Below, piece after piece: positions 50,063 through 58,924 of a stretch of 64,000 nucleotides of DNA. Position numbers and translations under genes: made by a program. Below the pieces are notes generated by a model that worked only from the letters and a program-made list of their open reading frames with translations, ran no database searches and had not been told where the DNA came from. Source of the stretch: Metabacillus mangrovi (GTDB lineage: Bacteria > Bacillota > Bacilli > Bacillales > Bacillaceae); assembly GCF_009711125.1 (NCBI RefSeq), contig NZ_WMIB01000001.1, positions 248,001-312,000 on the forward strand. The letters run 5' to 3'. Within the stretch, counting starts at the first letter, position 1; the number at the start of each line of letters is the position of its first letter.

Positions 50063-51750
50063 TAAAACAGCCCCTTCGCCCGGCCTGCTTCATCGATGTC
50101 CATGTTCAGAGCCGCGGGTTTTTTCGGAAGACCCGGCATCGTCATCACTTCACCTGTCAGAGCAACGATAAAGCCCGCTCCTGTAGAAGGCTTCAGTTCC
50201 CTGATCGTGATTGTAAAATCTTCCGGCCTCCCTCTTCTGGCCGGGTCATCCGACAGGGAATACTGGGTTTTCGCCATGCACACAGGCAGCTCACCCCATC
50301 CATTGGCTTCGATCTCCTTTATCTGCTTTAGCGCTTTGGAGGTAAAAATCGTGCCGGCCGCTCCGTATACAGCAGCTGCAATGGTTTCTATTTTTTTCTT
50401 TACCGGGTCTTCAGGTTTATATAACGGAGTGAATGCGGATGGCTTCTCTGCAAGCTCTGCGGTGAGACGGGCAAGCTCTTCTCCTCCTTCTCCTCCTTTT
50501 TCCCATACTTCTGCAAGGGCACATGGATGGCTGTTCTCCGCACACCATTCCTTCAGAACCTGAATTTCCTCTTCTGAATCCGAGCTGAAACGGTTGATGG
50601 CTACCGCGTATGGAAGTCCAAAAGCACGGATTGTCTCGATATGCTTCTGCAAATTGCTGCAGCCTGACAGGAGTGCGGAAGCATCAGGCTTCCCGAGATC
50701 GTCCAAACCTGCTCCGCCATGCATTTTGAGCGCCCGGATCGTTGCAACGATCACAACGGCAGAAGGAACGAGCCCGCCTGTTGTACATTTAATATTTAAG
50801 AATTTCTCTGCCCCGAGGTCTGCTCCAAACCCTGCTTCTGTAACTGTATAATCTCCCAGTTTCAGGGCTGCTTTCGTTGCTGCAAGGCTGTTGCAGCCAT
50901 GGGCGATATTTGCAAAAGGACCCCCATGCACGAGAGCCGGTGTGTGTTCAATGGTCTGGACAAGGTTGGGCTTCATGGCATCCTTTAAAAGCAGGGCGAG
51001 CGAGCCCTGATACCCCAGTTCTTCGACTGTCACCGGCTTTTTTTCATATGTATAGCCCACGGTGATGGCAGAGAGCCGTTTTTTCAGATCTGCCATATCC
51101 TCAGCAAGGCAGAGGATTGCCATAATTTCAGAAGCAGCCGTAATGCTGAACTGGTCTTCCCTTGTATGGCCGTTAGCAGGGCCCCCAAGGCCTGTAACTA
51201 CATTTCTCAATGACCGGTCATTGATATCGAGTGCCCGCTTCCACACGATTCTCCCGGGATCCAGACCCAGCTCGTTTCCCTGATGGATATGATTATCGAT
51301 GAATGCGGACAGTGCATTGTTGGCTGCGGTAATGGCGTGAAGGTCTCCGGTAAAATGAAGATTGATTTCCTCCATCGGCAGGACTTGCGAATAACCTCCG
51401 CCTGCAGCTCCTCCTTTCAGCCCCATTACCGGGCCGAGTGAAGGCTCTCTCATAGCGATGACGGCACTCTTCCCGATCCTGTTGAGTGCCTGTCCAAGCC
51501 CTGCTGTGACGGTTGACTTGCCTTCTCCGGCAGGTGTAGGATTAATGGAAGTTACAAGGATCAATTTTCCATCCTTTTTCTTTTTTAATCTGCTAAGTAA
51601 GGATTCTGATAATTTCGCTTTATATGCACCGTACAGTTCCAGTTCATCCTCCCGGATCCCAACGCGGGAAGCGGTTTCCGTAATCTTTTCCATCACGGTA
51701 TTCTGGGCGATTTCAATATCTGAAAGCTTCTTTTTTCCAAGGGCGCTCAT
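50062..51750 (-). CDS. fhs: Formate-tetrahydrofolate ligase
   Basis: A 562-residue enzyme that joins formate to tetrahydrofolate using ATP, feeding purine and formyl-Met synthesis. The P-loop is [33 protein letters not shown] binds substrate. [13 protein letters not shown] and [13 protein letters not shown] are further family blocks. The start at 51750 is fixed by GGAGATGGTCAG. To my knowledge B. subtilis lacks fhs, so this is an added gene within an otherwise conserved order. It heads an operon with the unknown gene and bsaA. Confidence 0.95.
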   Translation of the reverse strand: MSALGKKKLSDIEIAQNTVMEKITETASRVGIREDELELYGAYKAKLSESLLSRLKKKKDGKLILVTSINPTPAGEGKSTVTAGLGQALNRIGKSAVIAMREPSLGPVMGLKGGAAGGGYSQVLPMEEINLHFTGDLHAITAANNALSAFIDNHIHQGNELGLDPGRIVWKRALDINDRSLRNVVTGLGGPANGHTREDQFSITAASEIMAILCLAEDMADLKKRLSAITVGYTYEKKPVTVEELGYQGSLALLLKDAMKPNLVQTIEHTPALVHGGPFANIAHGCNSLAATKAALKLGDYTVTEAGFGADLGAEKFLNIKCTTGGLVPSAVVIVATIRALKMHGGAGLDDLGKPDASALLSGCSNLQKHIETIRAFGLPYAVAINRFSSDSEEEIQVLKEWCAENSHPCALAEVWEKGGEGGEELARLTAELAEKPSAFTPLYKPEDPVKKKIETIAAAVYGAAGTIFTSKALKQIKEIEANGWGELPVCMAKTQYSLSDDPARRGRPEDFTITIRELKPSTGAGFIVALTGEVMTMPGLPKKPAALNMDIDEAGRAKGLF

Positions 51751-51796
51751 CTGACCATCTCCATTTTTTGAAGTTCTGCAAATATACATTTTGCCG

Positions 51797-51888
51797 TATA
51801 ATACGAGTTGAGACTCCCGCAGACAGGGCCGTAAGCCCGGCATCTGCATACACACAGACGGGATCCTGAATGGTCCGGGTCCTTTTTT
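51797..51888 (+). other. Structured, possibly transcribed segment between fhs and metA
   Basis: TATAAT at 51797-51802 (weak -35) is followed by a two-part hairpin, GCAGACAGGGC with GCCCGGCATCTGC (51819-51847). A second stem GGATCC/GGGTCC with TTTTTT follows (about 51862-51888). The order -10 box, stem, terminator-like stem fits a short RNA on the plus strand. It could instead be leader structure of fhs on the minus strand. Confidence 0.35.
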
Positions 51889-51907
51889 AAGCTCTGTTAA
51901 ACTTGGT

Positions 51908-52041
51908 TGTTGATTGCAGCTAGCAGGCGTTCGCTCATCCAGGGGCGGGCGGTGAGCCTCCTCGCCGCTGCGCGACTGCGGGGTCTCACCTGTCCCGCTG
52001 CTCTTAAGCTCCCAGTCTCACGCCTTTCGCTCCAATCAACA
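51908..52041. repeat. 134-bp reiterated Bacillaceae intergenic element
   Basis: Bounded by TGTTGATTG and CAATCAACA. Inside are GGGGCGGGCGGTGAGCCTCC, CTGCGGGGTCTCACCTGTCC and GCTCTTAAGCTCCCAGTCTC blocks. I recognise this as the GC-rich palindromic element found in many copies between genes of Bacillaceae. No coding function; strong RNA or DNA foldback is expected. Identification is from memory. Confidence 0.7.
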
Positions 52042-52406
52042 GGTGTGAAAAATCAACACTATGCTTTAACAAAGCCTTTTTTTAAAAAGTGCATCCGAAC
52101 TCCGCCTGCACTGGACCTGTGAATTTTCGTTCCGCATTTGCAAACCGATTGGCTTTCTTCCTATGTATATCGTATCGGTTTTTACACGGTTTAATAAATA
52201 AAACATTCTTAGAGAATGATATACGCGGCTTCCATCCATAAGACTCCAGCCAGCAGTCAATGAATCTGGCTCCGCCGTCCGGTTATTCCGCAGCAATCAT
52301 TGGCCATTGTACCATATTCTTCTTGGCCGGACGGATTCAGGGATTTCCACGCTTGAACTCCGGAGAATATACGGCCGGTCTACCTTAACAGAATGGAGTG
52401 TTTGTC
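52042..52406. other. Upstream region of metA, no recognisable riboswitch
   Basis: 365 bases without a gene. It contains CCGTCCGG (52277-52284 or near) facing CCGGACGG about 45 bases later, and several shorter stems. I looked for the S-box (SAM-I) blocks expected before a Bacillus methionine gene and for a T-box and found neither. GGAGTG before the metA TTG is the ribosome binding site. Confidence 0.4.
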
Positions 52407-53318
52407 TTGCCGATCAATATCCCTTCCAGTTTGCCTGCTAAGGCGATTCTTGAAGAAGAAAACATTTTTATAATGGATGAGAACAGGGCAGCGTCCCAGG
52501 ACATTCGCCCTCTTACTATATTGATTCTGAACCTGATGCCCCAGAAAGAAAAAACGGAGACACAGCTCCTCAGACTGCTCGGGAACACTCCGCTGCAGGT
52601 GAATATCACGTTTCTGCACATGAAAAGCCATACATCCAAAAATACTGAGCCGAAGCACTTAGAACAATTTTATACGACTTTTGAGCATATTAAACACCGC
52701 AGTTTTGACGGCATGATCATCACCGGTGCACCAGTTGAGCAGCTGCAGTTTGAAGAAGTATCCTACTGGGATGAACTCAAAAAAATTCTCGACTGGAGCA
52801 GCACAAGGGTAACCTCCACCCTTCACATATGCTGGGGGGCGCAAGCGGCCCTTTATCATCATTACGGCGTAGATAAGATTCCCCTCGCGGAAAAATGCTT
52901 CGGGATCTTTGCGCACACGGTCAGCCTGCCGACAGAAAAACTTGTCCGCGGGTTTGATGATGAATTCTATGTGCCGCACTCGAGACATACAGATATATCA
53001 AAAGAACAAGCTGCAGCCCATCCTGAGCTTGCCATCCTCTCGGAATCCGAAGAAGCCGGTGTTTGTCTGCTGATGTCCAGAGACGGAAAACGGATTTTTC
53101 TGACAGGGCATCCTGAATATGATGCCTATACTTTGGATGAGGAATACCGGAGAGACCTCGAAAAAGGGCTTCGTATCGGCGAGCCGCTGAATTATTATAA
53201 AGGAGGGCTTCAGGAAAACGGACCGCTGTTCCGCTGGAAATCCCACGCCAGCCTCCTGTTTTCAAACTGGCTGAATTATTATGTGTATCAGGAAACGCCG
53301 TATCAATGGGAAAAGTAA
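52407..53318 (+). CDS. metA: Homoserine O-acetyltransferase MetA
   Basis: A 303-residue MetA-family acyltransferase, first step of methionine synthesis. The catalytic Cys142 lies in [10 protein letters not shown], and the His and Glu of the triad are in GHPEYD. Residue 111 is Glu (GAPVEQ); Glu here marks acetyl-CoA use while Gly marks succinyl-CoA use in E. coli-type MetA. I place the start at TTG 52407, giving [10 protein letters not shown], since GGAGTG then has proper spacing. Confidence 0.95.
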   Translation: MPINIPSSLPAKAILEEENIFIMDENRAASQDIRPLTILILNLMPQKEKTETQLLRLLGNTPLQVNITFLHMKSHTSKNTEPKHLEQFYTTFEHIKHRSFDGMIITGAPVEQLQFEEVSYWDELKKILDWSSTRVTSTLHICWGAQAALYHHYGVDKIPLAEKCFGIFAHTVSLPTEKLVRGFDDEFYVPHSRHTDISKEQAAAHPELAILSESEEAGVCLLMSRDGKRIFLTGHPEYDAYTLDEEYRRDLEKGLRIGEPLNYYKGGLQENGPLFRWKSHASLLFSNWLNYYVYQETPYQWEK

Positions 53319-53534
53319 AATGGAAATTAAATGTAAAATGAAAATAAGTATACCACTGAATTCCTGATTTTGTTAAAATGATAGGGAATGAAATTCAGAA
53401 AAGAAATAACAAAGTCTTTACATTGCATTTATAATAGTCTTATATGTATATGTTACTCTATATAGTAAATTAAACAGAGCTGCATCGTTTTTATAGAGTT
53501 TCATCAGATGTTTTTATCTTTGATTGAGGTGAAT

Positions 53535-54698
53535 ATGTTGAGATCCAAACAAAAAGTTTTGATATTGACTGCCAAATATGGGAACGGACATGTTCAGGTT
53601 GCCAACACATTGGTGAATCATTGCAGGGACATGGGGCTTAAAGATGTGATTGTTTGTGATCTTTACAACGAATCACACCCTGTTTTTTCTGAAATAACCC
53701 AGTACCTGTATCTGAAAAGCTTCTCAATCGGAAAGCAGTTCTACCGTCTGTTTTACTATGGTGTTGATAAAATGTACAACAAGCGAATGATGAACTTATA
53801 TTATAAAATGGGACATAAAAGGCTTCATGAAATCGTTCTGAGGGAAGACCCGGACATCATTATCAACACATTCCCGATGATTGTGGTGCCGGAGTACAGA
53901 AGAAGGACCGGTACGGTCATCCCGACGTTTAATGTCATCACGGACTTTTGCCTTCATAAAATCTGGGTGCACGAGAACATTGACCGGTATTATGTTGCAA
54001 ACCAGCATGTGAAGGAAAAAATCGTCCGCCTTGGAATCAAGCCTTCTGCAGTGAAGGTGACCGGAATTCCGATCCGGCGCCAATTCGAAGAGAAGCTGGA
54101 CCATGGTGAGCTCTTCACTAAATACGGACTGGATCCTGAAAAGAAAACACTGCTGATAATGGCAGGGGCACATGGAGTATTGAAGAATGTACGCGAGCTT
54201 TGCCAGTCATTTCTTCAATACAAGAACCTTCAGACAGTCGTCGTCTGCGGCAAAAACCAGCTTCTGAAGGAAAGCCTCGACCCGCTGGCCGCTGCATACA
54301 GCAGCCAGATTAAGGCACTCGGCTACGTTGAACGAGTTGATGAGCTGTTCCGGATCTCCGACTGTATGATCACTAAGCCCGGCGGAATTACACTGAGTGA
54401 GGCCGCAGCGATCGGGCTTCCGGTTATTTTATACAAGCCGGTTCCTGGTCAGGAGAAAGAAAACTCAATTTTCTTTGAGAACAGCGGAGCTGCAGTAGTT
54501 GCCAATAAGTACGAAGAAATCCAGGAAAGCGTGGATTACCTGCTTAAAAACGGCCACCTTCTTTCCAATATGAGTGATAACATTAAAAAGCTGCACCATC
54601 CTCATTCTGCAGAAGTCATTCTGCAAGATATTCAAAAAGAAGCAGTCGCCATTAAAAGAGAGAATAATAAAAAAATGAAGGGCTCGGTCAATTATTGA
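53535..54698 (+). CDS. ugtP: Processive diacylglycerol beta-glucosyltransferase UgtP
   Basis: A 387-residue GT28-type enzyme: VLILTAKYGNGHVQVA (acceptor side), ITDFCLHKIWVH, and the donor site ITKPGGITLSEAAAIGLPVI. It transfers glucose from UDP-glucose to diacylglycerol, making glucolipids and the anchor of lipoteichoic acid; in B. subtilis it also delays division in rich medium. ATG at 53535 has GAGGTGAAT in front. It is monocistronic, ending in a hairpin that overlaps its stop. Confidence 0.95.
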   Translation: MLRSKQKVLILTAKYGNGHVQVANTLVNHCRDMGLKDVIVCDLYNESHPVFSEITQYLYLKSFSIGKQFYRLFYYGVDKMYNKRMMNLYYKMGHKRLHEIVLREDPDIIINTFPMIVVPEYRRRTGTVIPTFNVITDFCLHKIWVHENIDRYYVANQHVKEKIVRLGIKPSAVKVTGIPIRRQFEEKLDHGELFTKYGLDPEKKTLLIMAGAHGVLKNVRELCQSFLQYKNLQTVVVCGKNQLLKESLDPLAAAYSSQIKALGYVERVDELFRISDCMITKPGGITLSEAAAIGLPVILYKPVPGQEKENSIFFENSGAAVVANKYEEIQESVDYLLKNGHLLSNMSDNIKKLHHPHSAEVILQDIQKEAVAIKRENNKKMKGSVNY

Positions 54699-54713
54699 TT
54701 GGCCCTTCTTTTT
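54678..54713 (+). terminator. Terminator overlapping the ugtP stop
   Basis: AAGGGCTCGGTCAA and TGATTGGCCCTT pair imperfectly, followed by CTTTTT. The stop codon lies in the stem. Confidence 0.75.
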
Positions 54714-54763
54714 AAGGCTTCCGGGATGCTAAGGGGATCTAACCGCATCACAGGAGGATAACT

Positions 54764-55759
54764 ATGGACACGAGCACACATATTGCAATGGGGTTTGGAC
54801 TCGCAGGCCTGGCATCGCTGGATCCTGCTGTTTCAGGAAACCCGGCTCTTGCCCAGGCTATAATGGCAGGAACGGTTCTGGGATCGAACGCACCGGATTT
54901 TGACTATGCAATCAAGCTTGCCAAGGGTGAAGGCACGTATTTGAGGCATCACAGAAACCTCTCCCATTCCGTTCCGTTCTGGTTTATCTGGGCAGTTCTT
55001 CTGACTGCAGGCATTTATCCTTTTTTCCAGGGGATTTCAGCTGCCCATCTGTTTGGCTGGACTTTGGCAGCCGTGCTAATTCATGTGTTTACAGATCTTT
55101 TTAATTCATATGGAACGAAAGCGGGCAGGCCTTTTACCGGCAAATGGATTACGCTGGATGCCATTTATATTTTCGACCCTTTTATCATGCTGCTGCATGC
55201 AGCGGGATTTATTTTATGGGCTTCAGGGCTTCCGTCCGGCATTATCTTTGCAGCAGTCTATTCGGTGATGCTGCTCTATATGGCGGCCAGGGCGGCCGCT
55301 TCCGCCCGCGTTCGTGCCAAAGCCGCTTCCAGCATTTCTCCCGGCTACAGAAAGGTCAAAGCCATTCCCACAATCCGCTGGGGGATCTGGAATGTATGTG
55401 CGGAATCTGATCAGTATTTTATTACCGGCGAATACCGGCACGGCAGGATCGAATGGGTCCATTCCTTCTCCAAGCAGGCCATGGACGACCCTGCTATCAC
55501 AGCATCGCGCTTCGATGAGAACGTCCAGCATTTTCTCGTCAACGCGGAAATGGCTTATGCGTGTTCTTTCCGCAGGCAGAATAAATATGAAGTAAGATGG
55601 TTTGATGTCCGTTACCGGACAAAAAACCACTATCCTTTCATGGCAGTGGTACAGCTGGATGAAAAAATGAAGATCTCTTCTTCAGAGACTGGCTGGATTC
55701 ATCGTGTGAACACTTTTGATCAGCCGCCGCAAATGAACGAATCTGCTGCTTCCCAATAA
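54764..55759 (+). CDS. YfhP-like membrane-bound metal-dependent hydrolase (YdjM family)
   Basis: A 331-residue protein. The N-terminal ~190 residues are an integral membrane domain with five or so helices and conserved His/Asp motifs (STHIAMGFG, GSNAPDFDY, HHRNLSHS, HVFTDLFNSYGT) that form a metal-hydrolase-like site. The C-terminal ~130 residues are a soluble domain. This is the YdjM/YfhP family of Bacillus; the substrate is unknown. GGAGG precedes the ATG. Confidence 0.85.
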   Translation: MDTSTHIAMGFGLAGLASLDPAVSGNPALAQAIMAGTVLGSNAPDFDYAIKLAKGEGTYLRHHRNLSHSVPFWFIWAVLLTAGIYPFFQGISAAHLFGWTLAAVLIHVFTDLFNSYGTKAGRPFTGKWITLDAIYIFDPFIMLLHAAGFILWASGLPSGIIFAAVYSVMLLYMAARAAASARVRAKAASSISPGYRKVKAIPTIRWGIWNVCAESDQYFITGEYRHGRIEWVHSFSKQAMDDPAITASRFDENVQHFLVNAEMAYACSFRRQNKYEVRWFDVRYRTKNHYPFMAVVQLDEKMKISSSETGWIHRVNTFDQPPQMNESAASQ

Positions 55760-55789
55760 TAAAAACCGCGCCGGCCGGCGCGGTTTTTC
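55760..55789. terminator. Terminator between yfhP-like and aim24-like genes
   Basis: AAAAACCGCGCCGGCCGGCGCGGTTTTT, a perfect palindrome with A/T flanks serving both converging genes. Confidence 0.92.
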
Positions 55790-55791
55790 CT

Positions 55792-56487
55792 TTAGCTCTG
55801 CTGGCTTAAATAAATTTCTTCAAAAGGCTGTACAACAACGAACCCTTCTCCTTCAAACTTCATCTGAATCGATTCGCCGCTGCTTCTCCCCAAAAAGGTT
55901 TTAAGCGATACATCTGTAACAAATTCAGGCTTAAGGCTCCCAGACCATGCGACCGTGGCATTTGGATCTGTATAAACAGGCTGGCCCGGTCTGACGGATA
56001 ACGTGAGCGGTTCATAATGGGAGGTGATCGCGATCATTCCCCTGCCGGATAGGTGAATATTGAACAAGCCTCCTGAAAGCATCCCAGCCACCTTGCGCAT
56101 CAGCCTGATATCCCATTCGATCCCCGGTTCAAAAGCGAGGAGGTCATTGCCGTTCACTGTAATGGATTCGTCATTCAGACTAAGTATCGTAATTTTTTTC
56201 CCTTGGTCGGCAAGATACAGCTGGCCGCTTCCGTTCGCTTTCATGAGGGAAGTACCCTCTCCCGTGAAAGCTTTTTTTAAAAATTTCCCGACACCGTGCT
56301 CCAGTACACCTTCCCTCTCGAATTTTATTTTGCCGTTGTAAGCAATCATAGCCCCTGTTTTCGTCCATACCTGTCCATCCAGGTTTACTTCAAGCATCCT
56401 CGGAGTCTCTAATTCAAAAAAACCCTGCTTGCGGTCAGACTGCTTTGTACCGGCTATAAATTCACTGATTGAATACTTTTCGTTCAT
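55792..56487 (-). CDS. AIM24 family protein
   Basis: A 231-residue beta-rich protein of the AIM24 (TRAP-like) family: MLEVNLDGQVWTKTGAMIAY, LYLADQGKKITIL, GLFNIHLSGRGMIAI and the terminal GEGFVVVQPFEE. Bacterial members are of unknown function; some are tied to membrane or stress processes. Its ATG overlaps the methyltransferase stop (ATGA), so the two are translated together. Confidence 0.85.
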   Translation of the reverse strand: MNEKYSISEFIAGTKQSDRKQGFFELETPRMLEVNLDGQVWTKTGAMIAYNGKIKFEREGVLEHGVGKFLKKAFTGEGTSLMKANGSGQLYLADQGKKITILSLNDESITVNGNDLLAFEPGIEWDIRLMRKVAGMLSGGLFNIHLSGRGMIAITSHYEPLTLSVRPGQPVYTDPNATVAWSGSLKPEFVTDVSLKTFLGRSSGESIQMKFEGEGFVVVQPFEEIYLSQQS

Positions 56488-57206
56488 TTCTCCATCTCCT
56501 TCTCATTTTTAAACATAAATAAGGTCAAAAAAGACAGTGCCTGTTTAAGCTCTGCACTCAGCTCGTTTGCAACGTGCCCGTCCACTCCCTCTTTATATAC
56601 GGGAAGCTGATCCAAAAGTTTCAACTCAGCTTCTCCTGCAAGCTTCGTAAATTCCCAGGGCATCATTGTATTGCAAGCTGCCGGCTTGTCATAAAGCCTC
56701 GGATAACTGTTGATCCTCGGCCCGGCTGCAGGTCCGAGAATCGCGATGCATACAAGACCTCCCGCTTTAACGATTCTCCGGATCTCCAGTACAGCAAGTC
56801 TGGGACTCGACACCCACTCGAGACAGTTGATCGATAAAACAGCGTCTGCCGCATTATCTGGAAAGGGCAGATCAGCCGCATTCCCGTATTGATAGACAGC
56901 GTTCGGGTGAGCGTTTTCTTTTGATGCAATGGAGAGCATATCTCTTGAGAAATCAATCCCCGTTACTGAAAATCCGAGCTCCGCGAGCTTTCTTGATCCG
57001 TATCCGTCGCCGCACCCGATGTCCAGTACAGTTTTCCCTGCTTCAGCGTGCTTTGTAAAAAAAGGAATGACTGCTTTGCGGCTGCCGCTCTCCCACATGT
57101 TTTTGCTGCGTGCATGCCAGCCAGCTGAATTCTCATTCCAAAGCTGCTCAGCATCTTTCGTCCATTTTACTTTTTCCGTTTCCAATCGCATTCCCCGCCT
57201 TTCCAT
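56484..57206 (-). CDS. Class I SAM-dependent methyltransferase
   Basis: A 240-residue methyltransferase: VLDIGCGDGYGSRKLAELG (SAM motif I), VTGIDFSRDMLSIA (motif II), NAADLPFPDNAADAVLSINC (motif III region). It resembles methyltransferase type 11 small-molecule enzymes such as the UbiE/YrrT kind; the substrate is unknown. I give the start at ATG 57206; a TTG eight codons downstream also has a fair GGGG site. It is in an operon with the AIM24 gene. Confidence 0.83.
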   Translation of the reverse strand: MERRGMRLETEKVKWTKDAEQLWNENSAGWHARSKNMWESGSRKAVIPFFTKHAEAGKTVLDIGCGDGYGSRKLAELGFSVTGIDFSRDMLSIASKENAHPNAVYQYGNAADLPFPDNAADAVLSINCLEWVSSPRLAVLEIRRIVKAGGLVCIAILGPAAGPRINSYPRLYDKPAACNTMMPWEFTKLAGEAELKLLDQLPVYKEGVDGHVANELSAELKQALSFLTLFMFKNEKEMEK

Positions 57207-57269
57207 TACCCATTCTCTAAACGGCAGGCTTATCCCTGTTTTATTTTGTGAAAAGATAAACAAATCATA

Positions 57270-57311
57270 AAATGAACAGCCCGCCGATATGAAATCCGGC
57301 AGGCTGTTTTG
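57270..57311 (-). terminator. Terminator of the 50-residue gene
   Basis: AACAGCCTGCCGGAT pairs with ATCGGCGGGCTGTT on the minus strand, followed by CATTTTATG. Confidence 0.65.
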
Positions 57312-57339
57312 TTCTTTATCAGGTTTCGCGGAACCGGTC

Positions 57340-57492
57340 TTATAATTCCGGTTTCTTGGGCTCTTCACTGATCACAAGCGGTGCAGCTTCGACATTGTAC
57401 ATTCCATGAATATGGACTTTTGACTCATTTTCCAAATCTCTTTCAATTGCTTTGTTCGCTATATAAGATTCATCCTGCTGCTGATCCTTCAT
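57340..57492 (-). CDS. Small uncharacterised protein
   Basis: A 50-residue polar protein, [20 protein letters not shown], ending [16 protein letters not shown] lies seven bases before the ATG and a terminator follows. It is divergent from cspD. No family recognised; the clean signals suggest it is expressed. Confidence 0.6.
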   Translation of the reverse strand: MKDQQQDESYIANKAIERDLENESKVHIHGMYNVEAAPLVISEEPKKPEL

Positions 57493-57749
57493 TCATGTCC
57501 CCTTCTTTGCGCTCTGATTTTTCTTTAGTATCAGATGAAATACCTTTAACTATACCCTTTTACCAGCAGAGCAGAGTTTTCAGAAAGTTTTGCATAAAAT
57601 GCGGAAACCATCTTGACTCTGCCTTTTATTTTATGTATATTAAAAGCATCATTAGGCTGATTTTGCTGGAAGGCGAGCATTTTGGCATAGTGATGAATAC
57701 TTTTTATAGCGCTGACATTGCGCTACAGAAATTAGGAGGATTATGTAAT

Positions 57750-57950
57750 ATGCAAAACGGCAAAGTAAAATGGTTCAACAACGAAAAAGGTTTCGGATTT
57801 ATTGAAGTAGAGGGCGGAGAAGATGTATTCGTTCACTTCACAGCCATTCAGGGCGACGGCTTTAAATCATTGGAAGAAGGCCAGGAAGTTTCCTTTGAAA
57901 TCGTGGAAGGCAACCGCGGTCCACAGGCTTCTAACGTAACAAAACTGTAA
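57750..57950 (+). CDS. cspD: Cold shock protein
   Basis: A 66-residue single cold-shock domain: [17 protein letters not shown] (RNP1) and DVFVHFTAI (RNP2). It binds single-stranded RNA and DNA and keeps mRNA unfolded. It follows ugtP and the inserted genes as in B. subtilis, where cspD occupies this place. GGAGG precedes the ATG, with a long 5' region of ~250 bases after the last gene, as is common for csp leaders. Confidence 0.95.
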   Translation: MQNGKVKWFNNEKGFGFIEVEGGEDVFVHFTAIQGDGFKSLEEGQEVSFEIVEGNRGPQASNVTKL

Positions 57951-57981
57951 TCCACATTAGACATGAACAACCAATAGATGC

Positions 57982-58012
57982 GAAGAGACCGGAGTAATCC
58001 GGTCTCTTTTTT
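57982..58012 (+). terminator. Terminator of cspD
   Basis: AGAGACCGGA and TCCGGTCTCT pair around GTAA, followed by a run of T; its far side abuts the minus-strand gene ending at 58011. Confidence 0.9.
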
Positions 58013-58196
58013 ATTTGCTGTTTATCATTAAATATTCAATCGCTTTCACATTTTGCTTAATCTTTCTCTCCACCCTGGTTATCTCAAGATGGTTAAATAC
58101 ATTCGCATGATTGGCAATGTAAACAAGCTTATCAAGATCCTGATAAATTTCATTGAAAGCCTGCCGGATCGGTTCTTCCAGATGTTTGTTTTTCAC
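58011..58196 (-). CDS. Small helical protein of unknown function
   Basis: A 61-residue protein likely to form two helices (FNEIYQDLDKLVYIANHANV, ITRVERKIKQNVKAIEYLM). It starts with GTG, with GGAG rather close and another GGGAG further up, so the start is uncertain. It is divergent from the DUF2564 gene. No family recognised. Confidence 0.55.
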   Translation of the reverse strand: MKNKHLEEPIRQAFNEIYQDLDKLVYIANHANVFNHLEITRVERKIKQNVKAIEYLMINSK

Positions 58197-58385
58197 GCTC
58201 CTTACTTGCTCCCTTCTAAGTAAGTTGAAGTCATTCCTTCATTTTACAAAATATCGGTCTTATGAACTATTTTTATCCGTTATAACGAATATAACAGGAA
58301 ATCGAAATAATTGCACTCATTTAGTCACGAATTCCGTATATTTTTTTACACAATGCTCCATCCTACATGTTGGAGGTGCTAGGAT

Positions 58386-58649
58386 ATGGACCAAACGAAT
58401 CATAATGGAAGCGGATTAAATGACTTGGCGCAGCTGGAGCTTGCTGTAGAGGCTTCTAAAAATATAACGGGATCCAGTACGATGAGTATGGACCCGGAGG
58501 CGCTGAATGATGCAGAGAAATGCATTAAAGACGCACGGGCTCAGCTTGATCAAGTAAAGATTACCGGAGTCGATCAGCAGTTTCTTGAAAATCAAAAGGC
58601 TTTGCTGGATCAATGCCAGCACCAGATTGATGAAGCAAGAAAAGGCTGA
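58386..58649 (+). CDS. ypzA: DUF2564 family protein (YpzA-like)
   Basis: An 87-residue acidic, helical protein: LAQLELAVEASKNITG and KALLDQCQHQIDEARK. These match my memory of the DUF2564 family of Bacillus, including YpzA, which has a similar place near cspD. Function unknown. GGAGGTGC lies upstream of the ATG. Confidence 0.75.
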   Translation: MDQTNHNGSGLNDLAQLELAVEASKNITGSSTMSMDPEALNDAEKCIKDARAQLDQVKITGVDQQFLENQKALLDQCQHQIDEARKG

Positions 58650-58697
58650 TTGAAATTTGCACCTACTCCAGTTCTTGAGAAAGCTGGCCAGAATAGG

Positions 58698-58731
58698 AAA
58701 GATCCCCGGAGCTTCTCCGGGGATCTTTCTG
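58698..58731. terminator. Terminator between ypzA-like and ypeQ
   Basis: AGATCCCCGGAG and CTCCGGGGATCT form a strong stem; T run on the plus strand. Confidence 0.88.
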
Positions 58732-58733
58732 TA

Positions 58734-58910
58734 TTACGTTAATTTTTCCCCAATCTCCTTCAGCTTAAGGCCAACGGTGCATTGACTGATGCAAAAGGAG
58801 TGAGCAAAGGTTTTCCCGTGTTCCTTGCGGAAATGCTGCTTCAGCAGGCAGTCGACGCAGTACGTATCCAGCAGTTCCCCGATTTCATCCAGTTTCTGTT
58901 TACGGTTCAT
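58734..58910 (-). CDS. ypeQ: YpeQ, zinc-finger domain protein
   Basis: A 58-residue protein with Cys18 and Cys21 (YCVDC) and Cys40 and Cys44 (FCISQC), a four-Cys zinc site with nearby His. It matches B. subtilis YpeQ in size and place, next to ypeP. The role is unknown. It begins at the ATG 58910, 14 bases after the ypeP stop, on the same strand. Confidence 0.8.
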   Translation of the reverse strand: MNRKQKLDEIGELLDTYCVDCLLKQHFRKEHGKTFAHSFCISQCTVGLKLKEIGEKLT

Positions 58911-58924
58911 GTTCTTTCACTCCA

